Source of the DNA: an uncultured Hyphomonas sp.
Lineage (GTDB): Bacteria > Pseudomonadota > Alphaproteobacteria > Caulobacterales > Hyphomonadaceae
Direction of reading: 5' to 3'
Length of the DNA: 64,000 nt
Assembly: GCF_963677035.1 (NCBI RefSeq)
Contig: NZ_OY781472.1
Span: 3,005,658 to 3,069,657, forward strand
The notes beneath the pieces are model-generated. The model saw nothing but the letters and a program-made list of their open reading frames with translations. It was not told the origin of the DNA and searched no databases. Below are positions 50,150 through 59,353 of this stretch, one piece after another; the stretch's first letter is position 1; every line of letters begins with the position of its first letter. Both the position numbers and the translations under genes were made by a program.

Positions 50150-51454
50150 ATGCGCAACGGCGGAAAGATTTCTGCATCCATCGACGTCCTCACAGACGTC
50201 CTGAACCGCCACCAGCCGGTGAAGTCCGCAGCCCGCGACTGGGGCAAGCGCGCCCGTTATGCCGGCGCAAAGGACCGCGCCTGGGTTTCAGGTCTCGTGC
50301 TGGATGCCTTGCGCAAGCGCAACTCCATCGCCCACGCCATGGGTGACGGCAGTCCCCGCGGCCTGATCCTTGGCGCACTGGCCCATGCCTGGGGCTGGAA
50401 TATCCGCGAGATCGACGCGGCGATGGACGAGGAGCATGCGCCTGAAAAGCTGACACTGCAGGAACGCGAACGCCTCGTCATGGCGCCGGATCCGACGGCG
50501 CCGCCTCATGCGCAAGGCGACTATCCGGAATGGCTGGCGCCGCACCTTGCTCGCGTCTTCGGCGAAGAAGCTGTCGTCGAAGCGCAGGTCATGGCCGTCC
50601 GCGCGGATGTCGACCTGCGCGTCAACACGCTGAAAGTGGATGCGGAGAAGGCGGCGGCCCCGCTGAAAAGCGCCAAGGCGGAACCGTCGAAATTACTCCA
50701 CAATGCCTATCATATTCCTGCCCGGGACCCATCGCAGCGCGAAGCGAGCCTCGAAAGCATTCCGGCCTATTCTAAAGGCTGGGTCGAAGTGCAGGACGCC
50801 GGCTCACAAATCGCGGCGGCGGCCGGGAACGCTCAGCCCGGCGAACAGGTGCTGGACTATTGTGCCGGCGGCGGGGGCAAGACGCTTGCTTTGGCCTGTC
50901 AGATGCAGGGGAAGGGGCAGATCTTCGCTTACGACATCGACGGCCGGAGGCTGTCTGCGCTGATCCCGCGCCTCAAGCGTTCTGGCGGCCACAATGTGCA
51001 GCTCGTCCATCCATCGGAACAGACCCAGCTGGAAGATCTGACCGGCCAGATGGACCTCGTCTTTGTTGATGCGCCCTGCACGGGGACCGGCACCTGGCGC
51101 CGCCGTCCGGACGCCAAATGGCGCCTGAAACCGGGACAGTTGGCCAAGCGCCAGCAAGAGCAGACGGACATTCTTGCGAACGCCAGCACATTCGTGAAGC
51201 CGGGCGGGCGGCTCGTCTACGCCACCTGCAGCTTCCTGATGGAAGAAGATGAAGACCGCGTGACGGAATTCCTGTCAGGCCATGCCGAGTTTACCGAGGA
51301 AGATGCCGCTGAAGCAGCGATCGCTTCCGGCTTGCTGACAGATGATGGTGCAGCAATGGTCCGCAACTATCGCGGTCCGTCCGGGTCGGTCCGCCTGACA
51401 CCGCGCCGGGCTGGCACGGATGGTTTCTTCTTTGCTGTTCTGCGGAAGGCTTAA
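50150..51454 (+). CDS. RsmB/NOP2-family RNA cytosine methyltransferase
   Basis: A SAM-dependent 5-methylcytosine methyltransferase of 434 residues, probably acting on rRNA. An N-terminal NusB-like helical region covers about residues 1-130. The catalytic domain has YCAGGGGKTLALACQ, the catalytic motif DAPCTGTGTWRRRPDAKWR, and the second Cys motif YATCSFLMEEDEDRV. The order resembles RsmB (m5C967), but the exact rRNA position is an inference. It starts 116 bases from the divergent DUF1330 gene. Confidence 0.88.
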   Translation: MRNGGKISASIDVLTDVLNRHQPVKSAARDWGKRARYAGAKDRAWVSGLVLDALRKRNSIAHAMGDGSPRGLILGALAHAWGWNIREIDAAMDEEHAPEKLTLQERERLVMAPDPTAPPHAQGDYPEWLAPHLARVFGEEAVVEAQVMAVRADVDLRVNTLKVDAEKAAAPLKSAKAEPSKLLHNAYHIPARDPSQREASLESIPAYSKGWVEVQDAGSQIAAAAGNAQPGEQVLDYCAGGGGKTLALACQMQGKGQIFAYDIDGRRLSALIPRLKRSGGHNVQLVHPSEQTQLEDLTGQMDLVFVDAPCTGTGTWRRRPDAKWRLKPGQLAKRQQEQTDILANASTFVKPGGRLVYATCSFLMEEDEDRVTEFLSGHAEFTEEDAAEAAIASGLLTDDGAAMVRNYRGPSGSVRLTPRRAGTDGFFFAVLRKA

Positions 51455-51519
51455 GCCCCGCTGGCATAGCGGCAGCAACTTGATATGGACGAATCTCTCA
51501 TCCTCAGCTAAGCGGCGCC

Positions 51520-53082
51520 ATGACTGACCAGAGACACGAACGCGCCCTTATCGTCGACTTTGGAAGCCAGGTGACTCAGCTGATCGCCCGGCGGCTCCGA
51601 GAGAGCGGCGTCTACTGCGAAATCCATCCGTTCAACAAGGTCGATGCCGCCTTCCTGGCGGAGTACGATCCAAAGGCCGTCATCCTGTCCGGCGGCCCTT
51701 CGAGTGTCACCTGGGAGGATAGCCCGCGGGCCGACGACGCAGTCTTTTCCCTCGGCGTTCCGGTGCTGGGCATCTGCTATGGCCAGCAGGTCATGATGGA
51801 GCAACTCGGCGGTAAAGTGGAAAGCGGTACCAGCCGTGAATTCGGGCGCGCGTTTATCGAGAAGGTTGTCGACGACCCAATCCTCGAAGGCCTTTTCCAC
51901 GCAGGCGACCATGAGCAGGTCTGGATGAGCCACGGCGATCATGTCGCCGACATGGCCTCCGGCTTTGGTGTGATAGCCAAATCCCCCGGCGCGCCATTCG
52001 CGATCATCGCCGATCCAGAGCGCCGGTTCTATGGCACCCAGTTTCACCCGGAAGTCGTCCATACGACGCATGGACGTCAGCTGCTCCGCAATTTCACGCA
52101 CGGTGTTGCCGGACTGAAAGGCGACTGGACGATGGCAGCCTACCGGGCTGAGGCGGTTCAGAAGATCCGCGAACAGGTCGGCGACGGGCGCGTGATTTGC
52201 GGATTGTCCGGCGGGGTCGATTCTTCCGTGGCCGCGGTCTTGATCCATGAAGCAATCGGCGCTCAGCTGACCTGCGTCTATGTCGATCACGGTCTTATGC
52301 GCGCTGGGGAAAGCGATCAGGTCGTGAACATGTTCCGCGAGCACTACAATATCCCATTGGTCCATGTGGACGCATCCGAACTGTTCCTCGGCAAGCTGGA
52401 GGGCATCACCGACCCGGAACGCAAGCGCAAGATCATTGGCGGTCTCTTCATCGACGTCTTCGAAGATGAAGCAAAGAAGATCGGCGGGGCGGATTTCCTG
52501 GCTCAGGGCACGCTTTATCCTGACGTGATCGAAAGTGTCTCCGCGCTTGGCGGCCCCTCCGTCACGATCAAGAGTCACCATAATGTGGGTGGCCTGCCAG
52601 AACGCATGAACATGAAGCTGGTCGAACCGCTTCGGGAGCTTTTCAAGGATGAAGTCCGCGCCCTCGGCCGGGAACTTGGCCTGACCGACGCTTTCGTGGA
52701 CCGCCACCCATTTCCGGGCCCCGGCCTTGCCATCCGGATCCCGGGGGCAATTACCCGGGAGAAGGCGGATACACTCCGCAAGGCCGACGCAATCTACATC
52801 GACGAGATCCGTAAGGCGGGCCTCTACAATGAAATCTGGCAGGCTTTCAGCGTGCTGTTGCCGGTAAACACCGTTGGCGTGATGGGAGATGAGCGCACCT
52901 ATGAAGCTGTTCTCGCACTCCGGGCGGTGACATCCACAGATGGTATGACGGCGGACTATTACCCATTCGAGCACGAATTCCTCGGCCGGGTCGCCACCCG
53001 CATTATCAATGAAGTGAAGGGCGTGAACCGCGTCGTCTATGATGTGACGTCAAAACCCCCCGGCACAATCGAATGGGAATGA
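51520..53082 (+). CDS. guaA: GMP synthase (glutamine-hydrolysing)
   Basis: Aminates XMP to GMP. The 520-residue protein has a class I glutaminase domain ([21 protein letters not shown], the nucleophile Cys in [11 protein letters not shown], and His/Glu in QFHPEV) and an ATP-pyrophosphatase domain with the P-loop-like [12 protein letters not shown], then HHNVGGLPE and [11 protein letters not shown], ending [13 protein letters not shown] ([10 protein letters not shown]). The 17-base gap to rpiB suggests co-transcription. guaB is 5 kb upstream on the same strand. Long antisense frame opposite it is a shadow. Confidence 0.98.
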   Translation: MTDQRHERALIVDFGSQVTQLIARRLRESGVYCEIHPFNKVDAAFLAEYDPKAVILSGGPSSVTWEDSPRADDAVFSLGVPVLGICYGQQVMMEQLGGKVESGTSREFGRAFIEKVVDDPILEGLFHAGDHEQVWMSHGDHVADMASGFGVIAKSPGAPFAIIADPERRFYGTQFHPEVVHTTHGRQLLRNFTHGVAGLKGDWTMAAYRAEAVQKIREQVGDGRVICGLSGGVDSSVAAVLIHEAIGAQLTCVYVDHGLMRAGESDQVVNMFREHYNIPLVHVDASELFLGKLEGITDPERKRKIIGGLFIDVFEDEAKKIGGADFLAQGTLYPDVIESVSALGGPSVTIKSHHNVGGLPERMNMKLVEPLRELFKDEVRALGRELGLTDAFVDRHPFPGPGLAIRIPGAITREKADTLRKADAIYIDEIRKAGLYNEIWQAFSVLLPVNTVGVMGDERTYEAVLALRAVTSTDGMTADYYPFEHEFLGRVATRIINEVKGVNRVVYDVTSKPPGTIEWE

Positions 53083-53098
53083 GGGAAGCTGACTGGCC

Positions 53099-53548
53099 AT
53101 GACTGACAACAAACGGATCGTCCTTTCCAGTGATCATGCCGCGATAGATATGCGCCGGGCCATCGCCGATCACATCACAGCCCAGGGATGGACCGCGGTC
53201 GACATCGGCCCGACCACGCCGGAGAGCACGCATTACCCGAAACACGGAGAGGCAGCCGCCCGGCGCGTTGCTTCGGGCGATTGCCAGTTCGGAATTATCC
53301 TGTGCGGTACGGGGCAGGGGATCATGATGTCGGCCAGCAAGGTGAAGGGGATCCGGTGCGGCGTCTGCAGTGAAGCCTTTTCGGCGCGCATGATCCGCCA
53401 GCACAATGATGCGAATATGTTGTCTATCGGTGCGCGCGTTGTGGGTGAGGGACTCGCACTCGATATTGTCGATGCATTTCTCTCAGCCCGTTTTGAAGGC
53501 GGCCGTCACGCAACCCGCGTGGAGATGATGGAGGCAATCGAAGGATAA
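53099..53548 (+). CDS. rpiB: Ribose 5-phosphate isomerase B
   Basis: A 149-residue RpiB/LacA/LacB-family isomerase that interconverts ribose 5-phosphate and ribulose 5-phosphate, feeding PRPP for nucleotides. It has SSDHAAIDMRRAI at the N-terminus, the active-site Cys segment IILCGTGQGIMMSASK, RCGVCSEAFSARMIRQHNDANML, and GEGLALDIVDAFL. Glutamine in CGTGQG replaces the more usual Ile/Val. It lies 17 bases after guaA. Confidence 0.95.
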   Translation: MTDNKRIVLSSDHAAIDMRRAIADHITAQGWTAVDIGPTTPESTHYPKHGEAAARRVASGDCQFGIILCGTGQGIMMSASKVKGIRCGVCSEAFSARMIRQHNDANMLSIGARVVGEGLALDIVDAFLSARFEGGRHATRVEMMEAIEG

Positions 53549-53703
53549 GTCCGGTCCGGAGGGGCGCGGGGCCTTGTCAGGGTAGCTCCTGTGGATCACA
53601 TACTGCCGAAGATCATTACCTGTATTTCCTCGGTTTGCAGCGCGTCATCTGCTTTCATGCCTGCGAGCAGCAAACCTCATTCTGTTCCTTTCCGGAGGCT
53701 ATC

Positions 53704-54321
53704 ATGACACTTCCCCGCCACCTTCTTTTTGCATCCTCTATCCTGGGGTTGGCCGCATGTTCGCAACCGGCGGCCAAAGCGCCAGAGACAACGCCTCTCA
53801 GCGGGGACTGGGTCGTCAATAGCGATGGTTCGCATGTCTCCTTCGTGTCCATCAAATCAGGCGACATCGCGGAGGCGCACACATTCGGCGAGATCGATGG
53901 AACAGTTCTTGCCGACGGCAGTGCGACAATTGAAATCCCGCTGGAAACTGTTCAAACAAATATCGATCTACGTGATGAGCGGATGCGGGATTTCCTCTTC
54001 GAGACAGACACCTATCCCACGGCGAACGTCACGGCGAAGCTTGATCCGGCTGTATTTTCCGGGCTTGGAATCGGAGACAGCACTGTCATTCCTGTGACGG
54101 CGCAGCTGGATCTTCATGGCCAGACAAACGAAATCGATACCAACCTTCAGGTGACACGGATTGCAGCGGACAAGGTGCTCGTCACAACAGTCACGCCGAT
54201 CTTTATCGACACCGCAGATTTCGCTCTCAGTGACGGCGTGGAAAAGCTGCGTGAACTGGCCAACCTGCCGGCGATTACACCGGTTGTTCCAGTAGACTTC
54301 TCGATTCTCCTGACACACTAA
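53704..54321 (+). CDS. YceI family lipoprotein
   Basis: A 205-residue member of the YceI family, beta-barrel proteins that bind polyisoprenoids or other hydrophobic ligands. A lipoprotein signal (SILGLAACSQPAA, lipobox Cys18 or so) anchors it. The YceI core shows WVVNSDGSHVSFVSIKSGDIAEAHTF, PLETVQTNIDLRDERMRDFLFETDTYP, and VTAQLDLHGQTNEI. The start at 53704 follows CCGGAGGCTATC. A true YceI is usually about 170-190 residues, so the extra is the signal. Confidence 0.92.
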   Translation: MTLPRHLLFASSILGLAACSQPAAKAPETTPLSGDWVVNSDGSHVSFVSIKSGDIAEAHTFGEIDGTVLADGSATIEIPLETVQTNIDLRDERMRDFLFETDTYPTANVTAKLDPAVFSGLGIGDSTVIPVTAQLDLHGQTNEIDTNLQVTRIAADKVLVTTVTPIFIDTADFALSDGVEKLRELANLPAITPVVPVDFSILLTH

Positions 54322-54386
54322 ACGCGGCGTCATATCTGGCCACATCTCTCCGTCTGGATCAAAATGGAGCCAGACGGAGGAAATGA

Positions 54387-55178
54387 ATGGATCAGGCACA
54401 GGACTTTCTGGAAGAGAGCCGGGCTCTGTTCTCGCTGCTGGAGAAACAGAGTGCAGAACCTTACGAGACGGTGACTCAGTTCAAGGACTGGACGATTGGC
54501 GATGTCCTCCGGCACCTTCATTACTGGAACTGGATGGCCGAACTTCAGCTTGCCGACGAAGCCCGGCTGGAGACGGAACTGAAGGCCGTTGCCGGGAGCG
54601 GAATGCGGGTCCATGAGCAGCAACATGCCGCGGACCTCACCGGAAGCGCACTGCTGAATGCATGGTGGCGCCAGGCGCAAAGCACGGCGCAGGTGTTCGC
54701 AATTTCTGACCCCAAAGTCCGCCTGAAATGGGCCGGCCCGTCGATGAGCGCGCGCTCGTCAATCACTGCGCGCCTGATGGAAACCTGGGCGCACGGGCAG
54801 GAAGTTTACGACGTGCTGGGAGCCGAACGGGTTGATGAGGACCGGATCCGGAATATCGTTGTTCTGGGCGTGAACACCTACGGCTGGACCTATCAGGTCC
54901 GCAAGGAGGAGACGCCCGGGCAGATGCCTGTCATCGGTCTGACCGCGCCTTCCGGTGACGTGTGGACGTTTGGCGATGACGATGGCGAAAACTGTGTTGA
55001 AGGCCGCGCGACGGAATTCTGCCAGGTCGTCACGCAGACGCGGCATGTCAAAGACACGGCCTTGCGAGTGACTGGACCTGTTGCAGAAGACTGGATGTCG
55101 AAAGCACAGTGTTTTGCAGGCGGCCGGAACGATCCGCCTGCGCCAGGCACACGCTTTCGCAACCCAGTTACTGCCTGA
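54387..55178 (+). CDS. TIGR03084-like DinB-fold metal-binding protein
   Basis: A 263-residue protein of the DinB/maleylpyruvate-isomerase-like (TIGR03084) type. The N-terminal four-helix part has LRHLHYWNWMAELQLADE and a metal-type cluster METWAHGQEVYDVLGAE near residues 130-147. The C-terminal part (GLTAPSGDVWTFGDDDGENCVEGRATEFCQVVTQ) resembles MDMPI C-terminal sequence. Thiol-dependent or metal-dependent transferase/isomerase roles are known in the family; the substrate is unknown. It ends two bases before the next gene start. Confidence 0.85.
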   Translation: MDQAQDFLEESRALFSLLEKQSAEPYETVTQFKDWTIGDVLRHLHYWNWMAELQLADEARLETELKAVAGSGMRVHEQQHAADLTGSALLNAWWRQAQSTAQVFAISDPKVRLKWAGPSMSARSSITARLMETWAHGQEVYDVLGAERVDEDRIRNIVVLGVNTYGWTYQVRKEETPGQMPVIGLTAPSGDVWTFGDDDGENCVEGRATEFCQVVTQTRHVKDTALRVTGPVAEDWMSKAQCFAGGRNDPPAPGTRFRNPVTA

Positions 55179-55179
55179 G

Positions 55180-55677
55180 ATGTCCGTTATGTGCCGCGTT
55201 CGCCGTTGGTCGCTTCTGGTTGGCTTCTTGGTGGCAACAGGCTGTTCCATGCCACCACATCAGACAACCGCAGCAACCGCCCCTGTTTGCGAGTCGCAGC
55301 GGCACACAGCACGGCTCACCAATTACGAGTCCTATCCGAAGCCGGGCAGCGAAGAGTGTATTGAAAATAGTGGTTGCACATGGGCCGGTCAGTTCTACGG
55401 CATATCTGGAAAGCAATCTGAAAACTGGGTGCGGGATCACAATATCGTCGCCGTTCATCTCAAGGACTGGGAGACACTTGGGATGAAGACTCTCCGGCTT
55501 CAGCAGGGTGAGCGGACCCTGATTGTGAAAGTCTATGACGCGTGTTCAGACGCTGACTGCAATGGGTGCTGCACGGCAAATCTCGGCGGCGACGGGTATC
55601 TTGTCGATATTGAAAAATACACCATGGAGCGCTTTGGATCGGGTGACGGACTGGTCACGTTTCAGGTCTGCCAATGA
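55180..55677 (+). CDS. Cys-rich putative lipoprotein with double-psi beta-barrel-like features
   Basis: A 165-residue protein. The N-terminus SLLVGFLVATGCSMPP is a lipoprotein signal. The mature part has paired cysteines (SEECIENSGCTWAG, DACSDADCNGCCTANL) and an expansin/RlpA-like order: TARLTNYESY, VVAVHLKDW, VKVYDACSD, LVDIEKYTMERFG, VTFQVC. This fits a double-psi beta-barrel fold, perhaps binding or loosening cell-wall polymers, but I assign it only by pattern. The ATG comes two bases after the preceding TGA, so the genes are probably coupled. Confidence 0.6.
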   Translation: MSVMCRVRRWSLLVGFLVATGCSMPPHQTTAATAPVCESQRHTARLTNYESYPKPGSEECIENSGCTWAGQFYGISGKQSENWVRDHNIVAVHLKDWETLGMKTLRLQQGERTLIVKVYDACSDADCNGCCTANLGGDGYLVDIEKYTMERFGSGDGLVTFQVCQ

Positions 55678-55797
55678 TTATGGCACGCGTCGCGAGCGTA
55701 GACGCGCTAATCTGACACCACATCATCCCGGTGCAGGACATGGACAAGCCATGCGTTGGCTGTCAGTTCTGCGCCAGCATAATTGGAGGCAAACCGG

Positions 55798-56595
55798 ATG
55801 TCGGTCATCAAACTCGAAAAACAGGGCCCAATCGTCGTCATGACACTCAACCGGCCGGACGCGATGAACGCGCTCGGCCAGGACGGTGACGGAAAGGCGA
55901 TTGCAGCGGCCTGCGCAGAGATCACGGCTGATCCGGAAATCCGCTGCGCCATCCTCACAGGTGCCGGCCGGGCGTTCTCAGCTGGCGGTGATGTGAAAGC
56001 CATGCAGAACAAGACAGGGGCGTTTGGCGGCAAACCGCACGATATTCGCGACGGCTACCGCCGGAATATTCACGTCATCGTCCGCTCGCTCTACAATCTG
56101 GAAGTGCCGCTGATCTCGGCGATCAATGGCCCGGCAATTGGTCTCGGCTGCGACGTGGCCTGTATGGCCGATATTCGCATCGCCTCTGAGAAAGCGAAGA
56201 TGGGCGTGACGTTCCTGAAGCTTGGCCTGATCCCGGGAGATGGGGGCGCCTGGTTATTGCCTCGCCTGATCGGCTCATCGCGCGCGGCGCAGCTTCTTTT
56301 TACCGGCGATGTCATCGATGCGCAGACCGCGTGCGAGTGGGGACTTGTCTCCCAGGTTGTGCCTACCGACCAGCTGATGGACGAAGCCATGGCTCTCGCA
56401 AAGCGGATTGCCGGACAGCCGCCGCAGGCCCTGCGTCTTGCGAAAACGCTGATGCGTCAGGGCGCCACAACCTCCTACGACACGATCATGGAAATGTCCG
56501 CTGCGGCTCAGGCGCTGATGCACGAAACGGACGACCATATGGAAGGCGTCAACGCAATCCTCGAAAAGCGCATGCCTGAGTTCAAAGGCGAGTAG
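55798..56595 (+). CDS. Enoyl-CoA hydratase/isomerase family protein
   Basis: A crotonase-fold enzyme of 265 residues acting on a CoA thioester. The oxyanion-hole segments are GRAFSAGGDVKAM and GPAIGLGCDVACMADIRIAS; the later segment FLKLGLIPGDGGAWLL carries Asp where hydratases have Glu, so it might be an isomerase, hydrolase or different hydratase. TTGGAGGCAAACCGG precedes the ATG at 55798. It converges on the CoA-transferase gene two bases away, a lipid or aromatic-acid degradation context. Confidence 0.92.
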   Translation: MSVIKLEKQGPIVVMTLNRPDAMNALGQDGDGKAIAAACAEITADPEIRCAILTGAGRAFSAGGDVKAMQNKTGAFGGKPHDIRDGYRRNIHVIVRSLYNLEVPLISAINGPAIGLGCDVACMADIRIASEKAKMGVTFLKLGLIPGDGGAWLLPRLIGSSRAAQLLFTGDVIDAQTACEWGLVSQVVPTDQLMDEAMALAKRIAGQPPQALRLAKTLMRQGATTSYDTIMEMSAAAQALMHETDDHMEGVNAILEKRMPEFKGE

Positions 56596-56597
56596 CG

Positions 56598-57797
56598 CTA
56601 CTTCACCACGCCATCGGCGTACAATGTGTCGATGTCTGCTGAGGGCAATCCAAGGCGCTCAAGCACGGCGCGTGTATGTTCTCCCAGTTTCGGTGATGGT
56701 CCCTTGGGGCCATCATCGGCGCCGGGAAAACGGACGGGGGACGCAGGAGAAGGGAAGGTCGACCCGTCTCCTTTACTGCTCGGCACCTGAACAATCGCAC
56801 CGGCTGCCTTTGTCTGCGGGTCTTCCGCGACTTCCGCCAATGTCTGTACGGGCGCCCAGGCGATCGAATGTTCGTCGAGACGGGCCGAGATCTCGGCCTT
56901 GGTATATTTCGCAAACCCCTGGTCGATAATATTGACGAGGTCTGCGCCGTTTTGCCGGCGGCTTTTGGAACTGGCGAAGCGGGGGTCTTCCATCAGATCT
57001 TCGCGGCCGATCACCTTGCACATGGGCACCCAATCCACATCGCCCTGTCGCTGGACGACGCAAATCCAGCTGCCATCACTGGTCTTGAAGAAATTGGTCA
57101 TGGGCACGTTCTGCTCGTGTCGGCTCTTCGTAGATGCAACGCGATTAAAGAAAAGCTGAATCGCAAAGTCGGACCCGAGCGCATAGAGACCCGCCCGGAA
57201 GAGGGAAGACTCAACCAGCCGTCCCTTGCCGGTCCGCGTCGCTTCCACGAGTGCAGCGCAAATACCTGCTGCCGTCGCCATGGACGTTGTGTGGTCCCCA
57301 AAAGCGGTCCGGAGCGGGAAGGGTTCCTGGCCTTTCGGAACGGTCAGGGCGCCGACACCCGTGCGGCTCCAGAAGCTAGCAACGTCAAACCCCGGCCGAT
57401 CCGCATCCGGGCCTTCAAGGCCGTAACCGGTAAGAGAGCAATAAACGAGCTTCGGGTTGATCTTGCTGAGTTCCTCATAACTTAGGCCAGAACGTTCCAG
57501 TCCGCCGGGGCGCACATTCGTCAGAAAGACATCAGCTTCTTCCACCATTTTCCGGAGCAGTTTCTGGCCTTCCGGTTTCGACGTATCAATCGCAATCGAT
57601 TTTTTGCCGCGATTGTCGAAATCGAACACGGGGTTGTCCTGGATATCCGTGCCGAGGGTCCGGAAGAAGATTCGGATCGGGTCGCCGCCGGGCGGCTCGA
57701 CTTTCACAACATCAGCGCCCCAGTCGCTGAGGATGGATCCTGCGCCCGGTGCTGCCATATATGTTGCGTATTCGATGACCTTGATGCCCTCGAGCAT
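56598..57797 (-). CDS. Family III CoA-transferase (CaiB/BaiF)
   Basis: A 399-residue enzyme that transfers CoA between acyl groups or racemises acyl-CoA. The opening MLEGIKVIEYATYMAAPGAGSILSDWGADVVKVEPPGGDP is standard. The catalytic Asp is in AFGDHTTSMATAAGI near residue 169, the position known from formyl-CoA transferase, and GKGRLVESSLFRAGLYALG follows. Substrate cannot be told; neighbours suggest degradation of a carboxylic acid. Convergent with the crotonase gene. Confidence 0.94.
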   Translation of the reverse strand: MLEGIKVIEYATYMAAPGAGSILSDWGADVVKVEPPGGDPIRIFFRTLGTDIQDNPVFDFDNRGKKSIAIDTSKPEGQKLLRKMVEEADVFLTNVRPGGLERSGLSYEELSKINPKLVYCSLTGYGLEGPDADRPGFDVASFWSRTGVGALTVPKGQEPFPLRTAFGDHTTSMATAAGICAALVEATRTGKGRLVESSLFRAGLYALGSDFAIQLFFNRVASTKSRHEQNVPMTNFFKTSDGSWICVVQRQGDVDWVPMCKVIGREDLMEDPRFASSKSRRQNGADLVNIIDQGFAKYTKAEISARLDEHSIAWAPVQTLAEVAEDPQTKAAGAIVQVPSSKGDGSTFPSPASPVRFPGADDGPKGPSPKLGEHTRAVLERLGLPSADIDTLYADGVVK

Positions 57798-57948
57798 GGG
57801 CTGACTCCTCCGTATTTTATGTCGTTATCCAAAGAACCTTCGGACAGTCCGGACCGAATATCCAGTCCTGCCGCGAAGAGAGCCGGGCAGTGAGCGCAGA
57901 TCAGGGCTTGCCTGTCGGACCAGGATCGTGAAAAACGCCGGTTGCCGC

Positions 57949-58039
<91 letters not shown>

Positions 58040-58075
58040 CACACACGATCTGGCCCTTTTTCTGGTCTGCCGATT

Positions 58076-59095
58076 TCACCAGCGGTTCCGGACTTCTTCG
58101 GCAAAGCCGGGCAGGGCCGCGATGTTCAGAACTGATCCATCATCGAGTTTCACTTGCCCGGAGAATGTGCCGAACACCTGGTCCTGGGTCGTTCTGAACA
58201 CGCCGAGGTCTGTGGTGTGATGCCGATTGACGATAGGGTCGAAGCGCATTTCGAACCGATCATCATTGCTTATGAATCGCCAGGGCGCAGAATCTGGTGG
58301 TCCTTCTGGCATGTGGAACGTCACCTGATCGAGCTTGTGCGCCTTGCCATCCACAAAAACCATGTTTTCAGAAGCGGCTGAGGTGTCACCGAAGCCATAA
58401 CCTATGTTGAGGCCGACACACCGGTCACCGCACATACCGGACGCCGATCCCCAATACCAGACATTGCTGTAGGTCCACACACCCCGCCCCCAATCCAGAA
58501 CACCGAAAGCAGAATCGGGAGTGAATTGGTGGATGTCTGTTCCGACTCTGACTTCACCTGTGGCCGGCAGACAATTGATTTTCTGATTGTAATAGAAAGC
58601 CTTTGGCGCATTGGGGAACGGTGTCGCAATGACCATGCGATCCATAGGGCGCTGGGCGAGCCACAATTCTCCCTTTAATCCACGCCCGCCATCAAAACGC
58701 GGCGCATCAATAATCAGCCGCCGACCGCCATCCTCATGCAGAAAACTCAGCGACATATCTTTGTGTTTCTGGACGATGTCACCATGATTAGCGGACCCAG
58801 GCAGGCCCATCCGGCCCATAGGAAATGGGATGACTGCGCCATCATTCACTGCTGTCTGGCTTTTCAGATCCATCCAGGATGTGCCGAGGAAGCCAAGATA
58901 CCCATTGTCTGCAACGGTCAGGGCGAGCCCGAAGTCAGGAGAAAGGATGCAGTAATAATCCCACTCCTTTATCCGAAGGCTGCTGGCCCGGATGGTTGAC
59001 CTGTCATACTGGCGCACTTCCTCGATGGCCCAACCACGGTCGATCAACTGGCCGCGCGCATCGAGCAGGGGGCCTTCACCAAGTCTGTGTTGCAT
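58076..59095 (-). CDS. DUF2804 family protein
   Basis: A 339-residue beta-rich protein of the DUF2804 family, whose members carry no known activity. Typical segments are RIKEWDYYCILSPDFGLALTVADNGYLGF, FPNAPKAFYYNQKINCLPATGEV, GVLDWGRGVWTYSNVWYWGSASG and NIGYGFGDTSAASENMVFVDGKAH. No signal peptide or membrane segment is visible, so it is probably cytosolic. It lies between tRNA-Ser and the RlpA-like gene and faces away from it. Confidence 0.9.
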   Translation of the reverse strand: MQHRLGEGPLLDARGQLIDRGWAIEEVRQYDRSTIRASSLRIKEWDYYCILSPDFGLALTVADNGYLGFLGTSWMDLKSQTAVNDGAVIPFPMGRMGLPGSANHGDIVQKHKDMSLSFLHEDGGRRLIIDAPRFDGGRGLKGELWLAQRPMDRMVIATPFPNAPKAFYYNQKINCLPATGEVRVGTDIHQFTPDSAFGVLDWGRGVWTYSNVWYWGSASGMCGDRCVGLNIGYGFGDTSAASENMVFVDGKAHKLDQVTFHMPEGPPDSAPWRFISNDDRFEMRFDPIVNRHHTTDLGVFRTTQDQVFGTFSGQVKLDDGSVLNIAALPGFAEEVRNRW

Positions 59096-59313
59096 TCCGT
59101 TCGTTCCCCCTGAGTGTGCCGATAGCGGACTGTGCTCGCTCTGATTGACGTCTTATGTTTTCACCTGTGTTTCTGCGATGCGGCAAGGGCATGGCTTGAA
59201 AACACGTAAACAACCGGTAACCGTATTCTCCGGATCCTTCAGGTGAGGTTCATAAGGCCTGCACCAGACTATGCTACACAGGGTTCGCTGGAGGGCAGAA
59301 AAGCCATCCCGAA

Positions 59314-59330
59314 GGGTCATTAAATGACCC
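59314..59330. promoter_or_regulatory. Perfect inverted repeat 24 bases before the RlpA-like start
   Basis: GGGTCATT and AATGACCC (8-bp arms around one A) form a perfect inverted repeat just upstream of the ribosome-binding site. It may be an operator or, if transcribed, a small hairpin in the leader. The 258-base gap 59096-59353 holds no gene. Confidence 0.4.
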
Positions 59331-59353
59331 GCAGCTTCAGAATGAGGTGAACC

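Noticed and set aside
51508..52974. A 488-residue open frame antisense to guaA
   Set aside because: High-GC shadow of a certain gene on the other strand; it has no start signal or family motifs.
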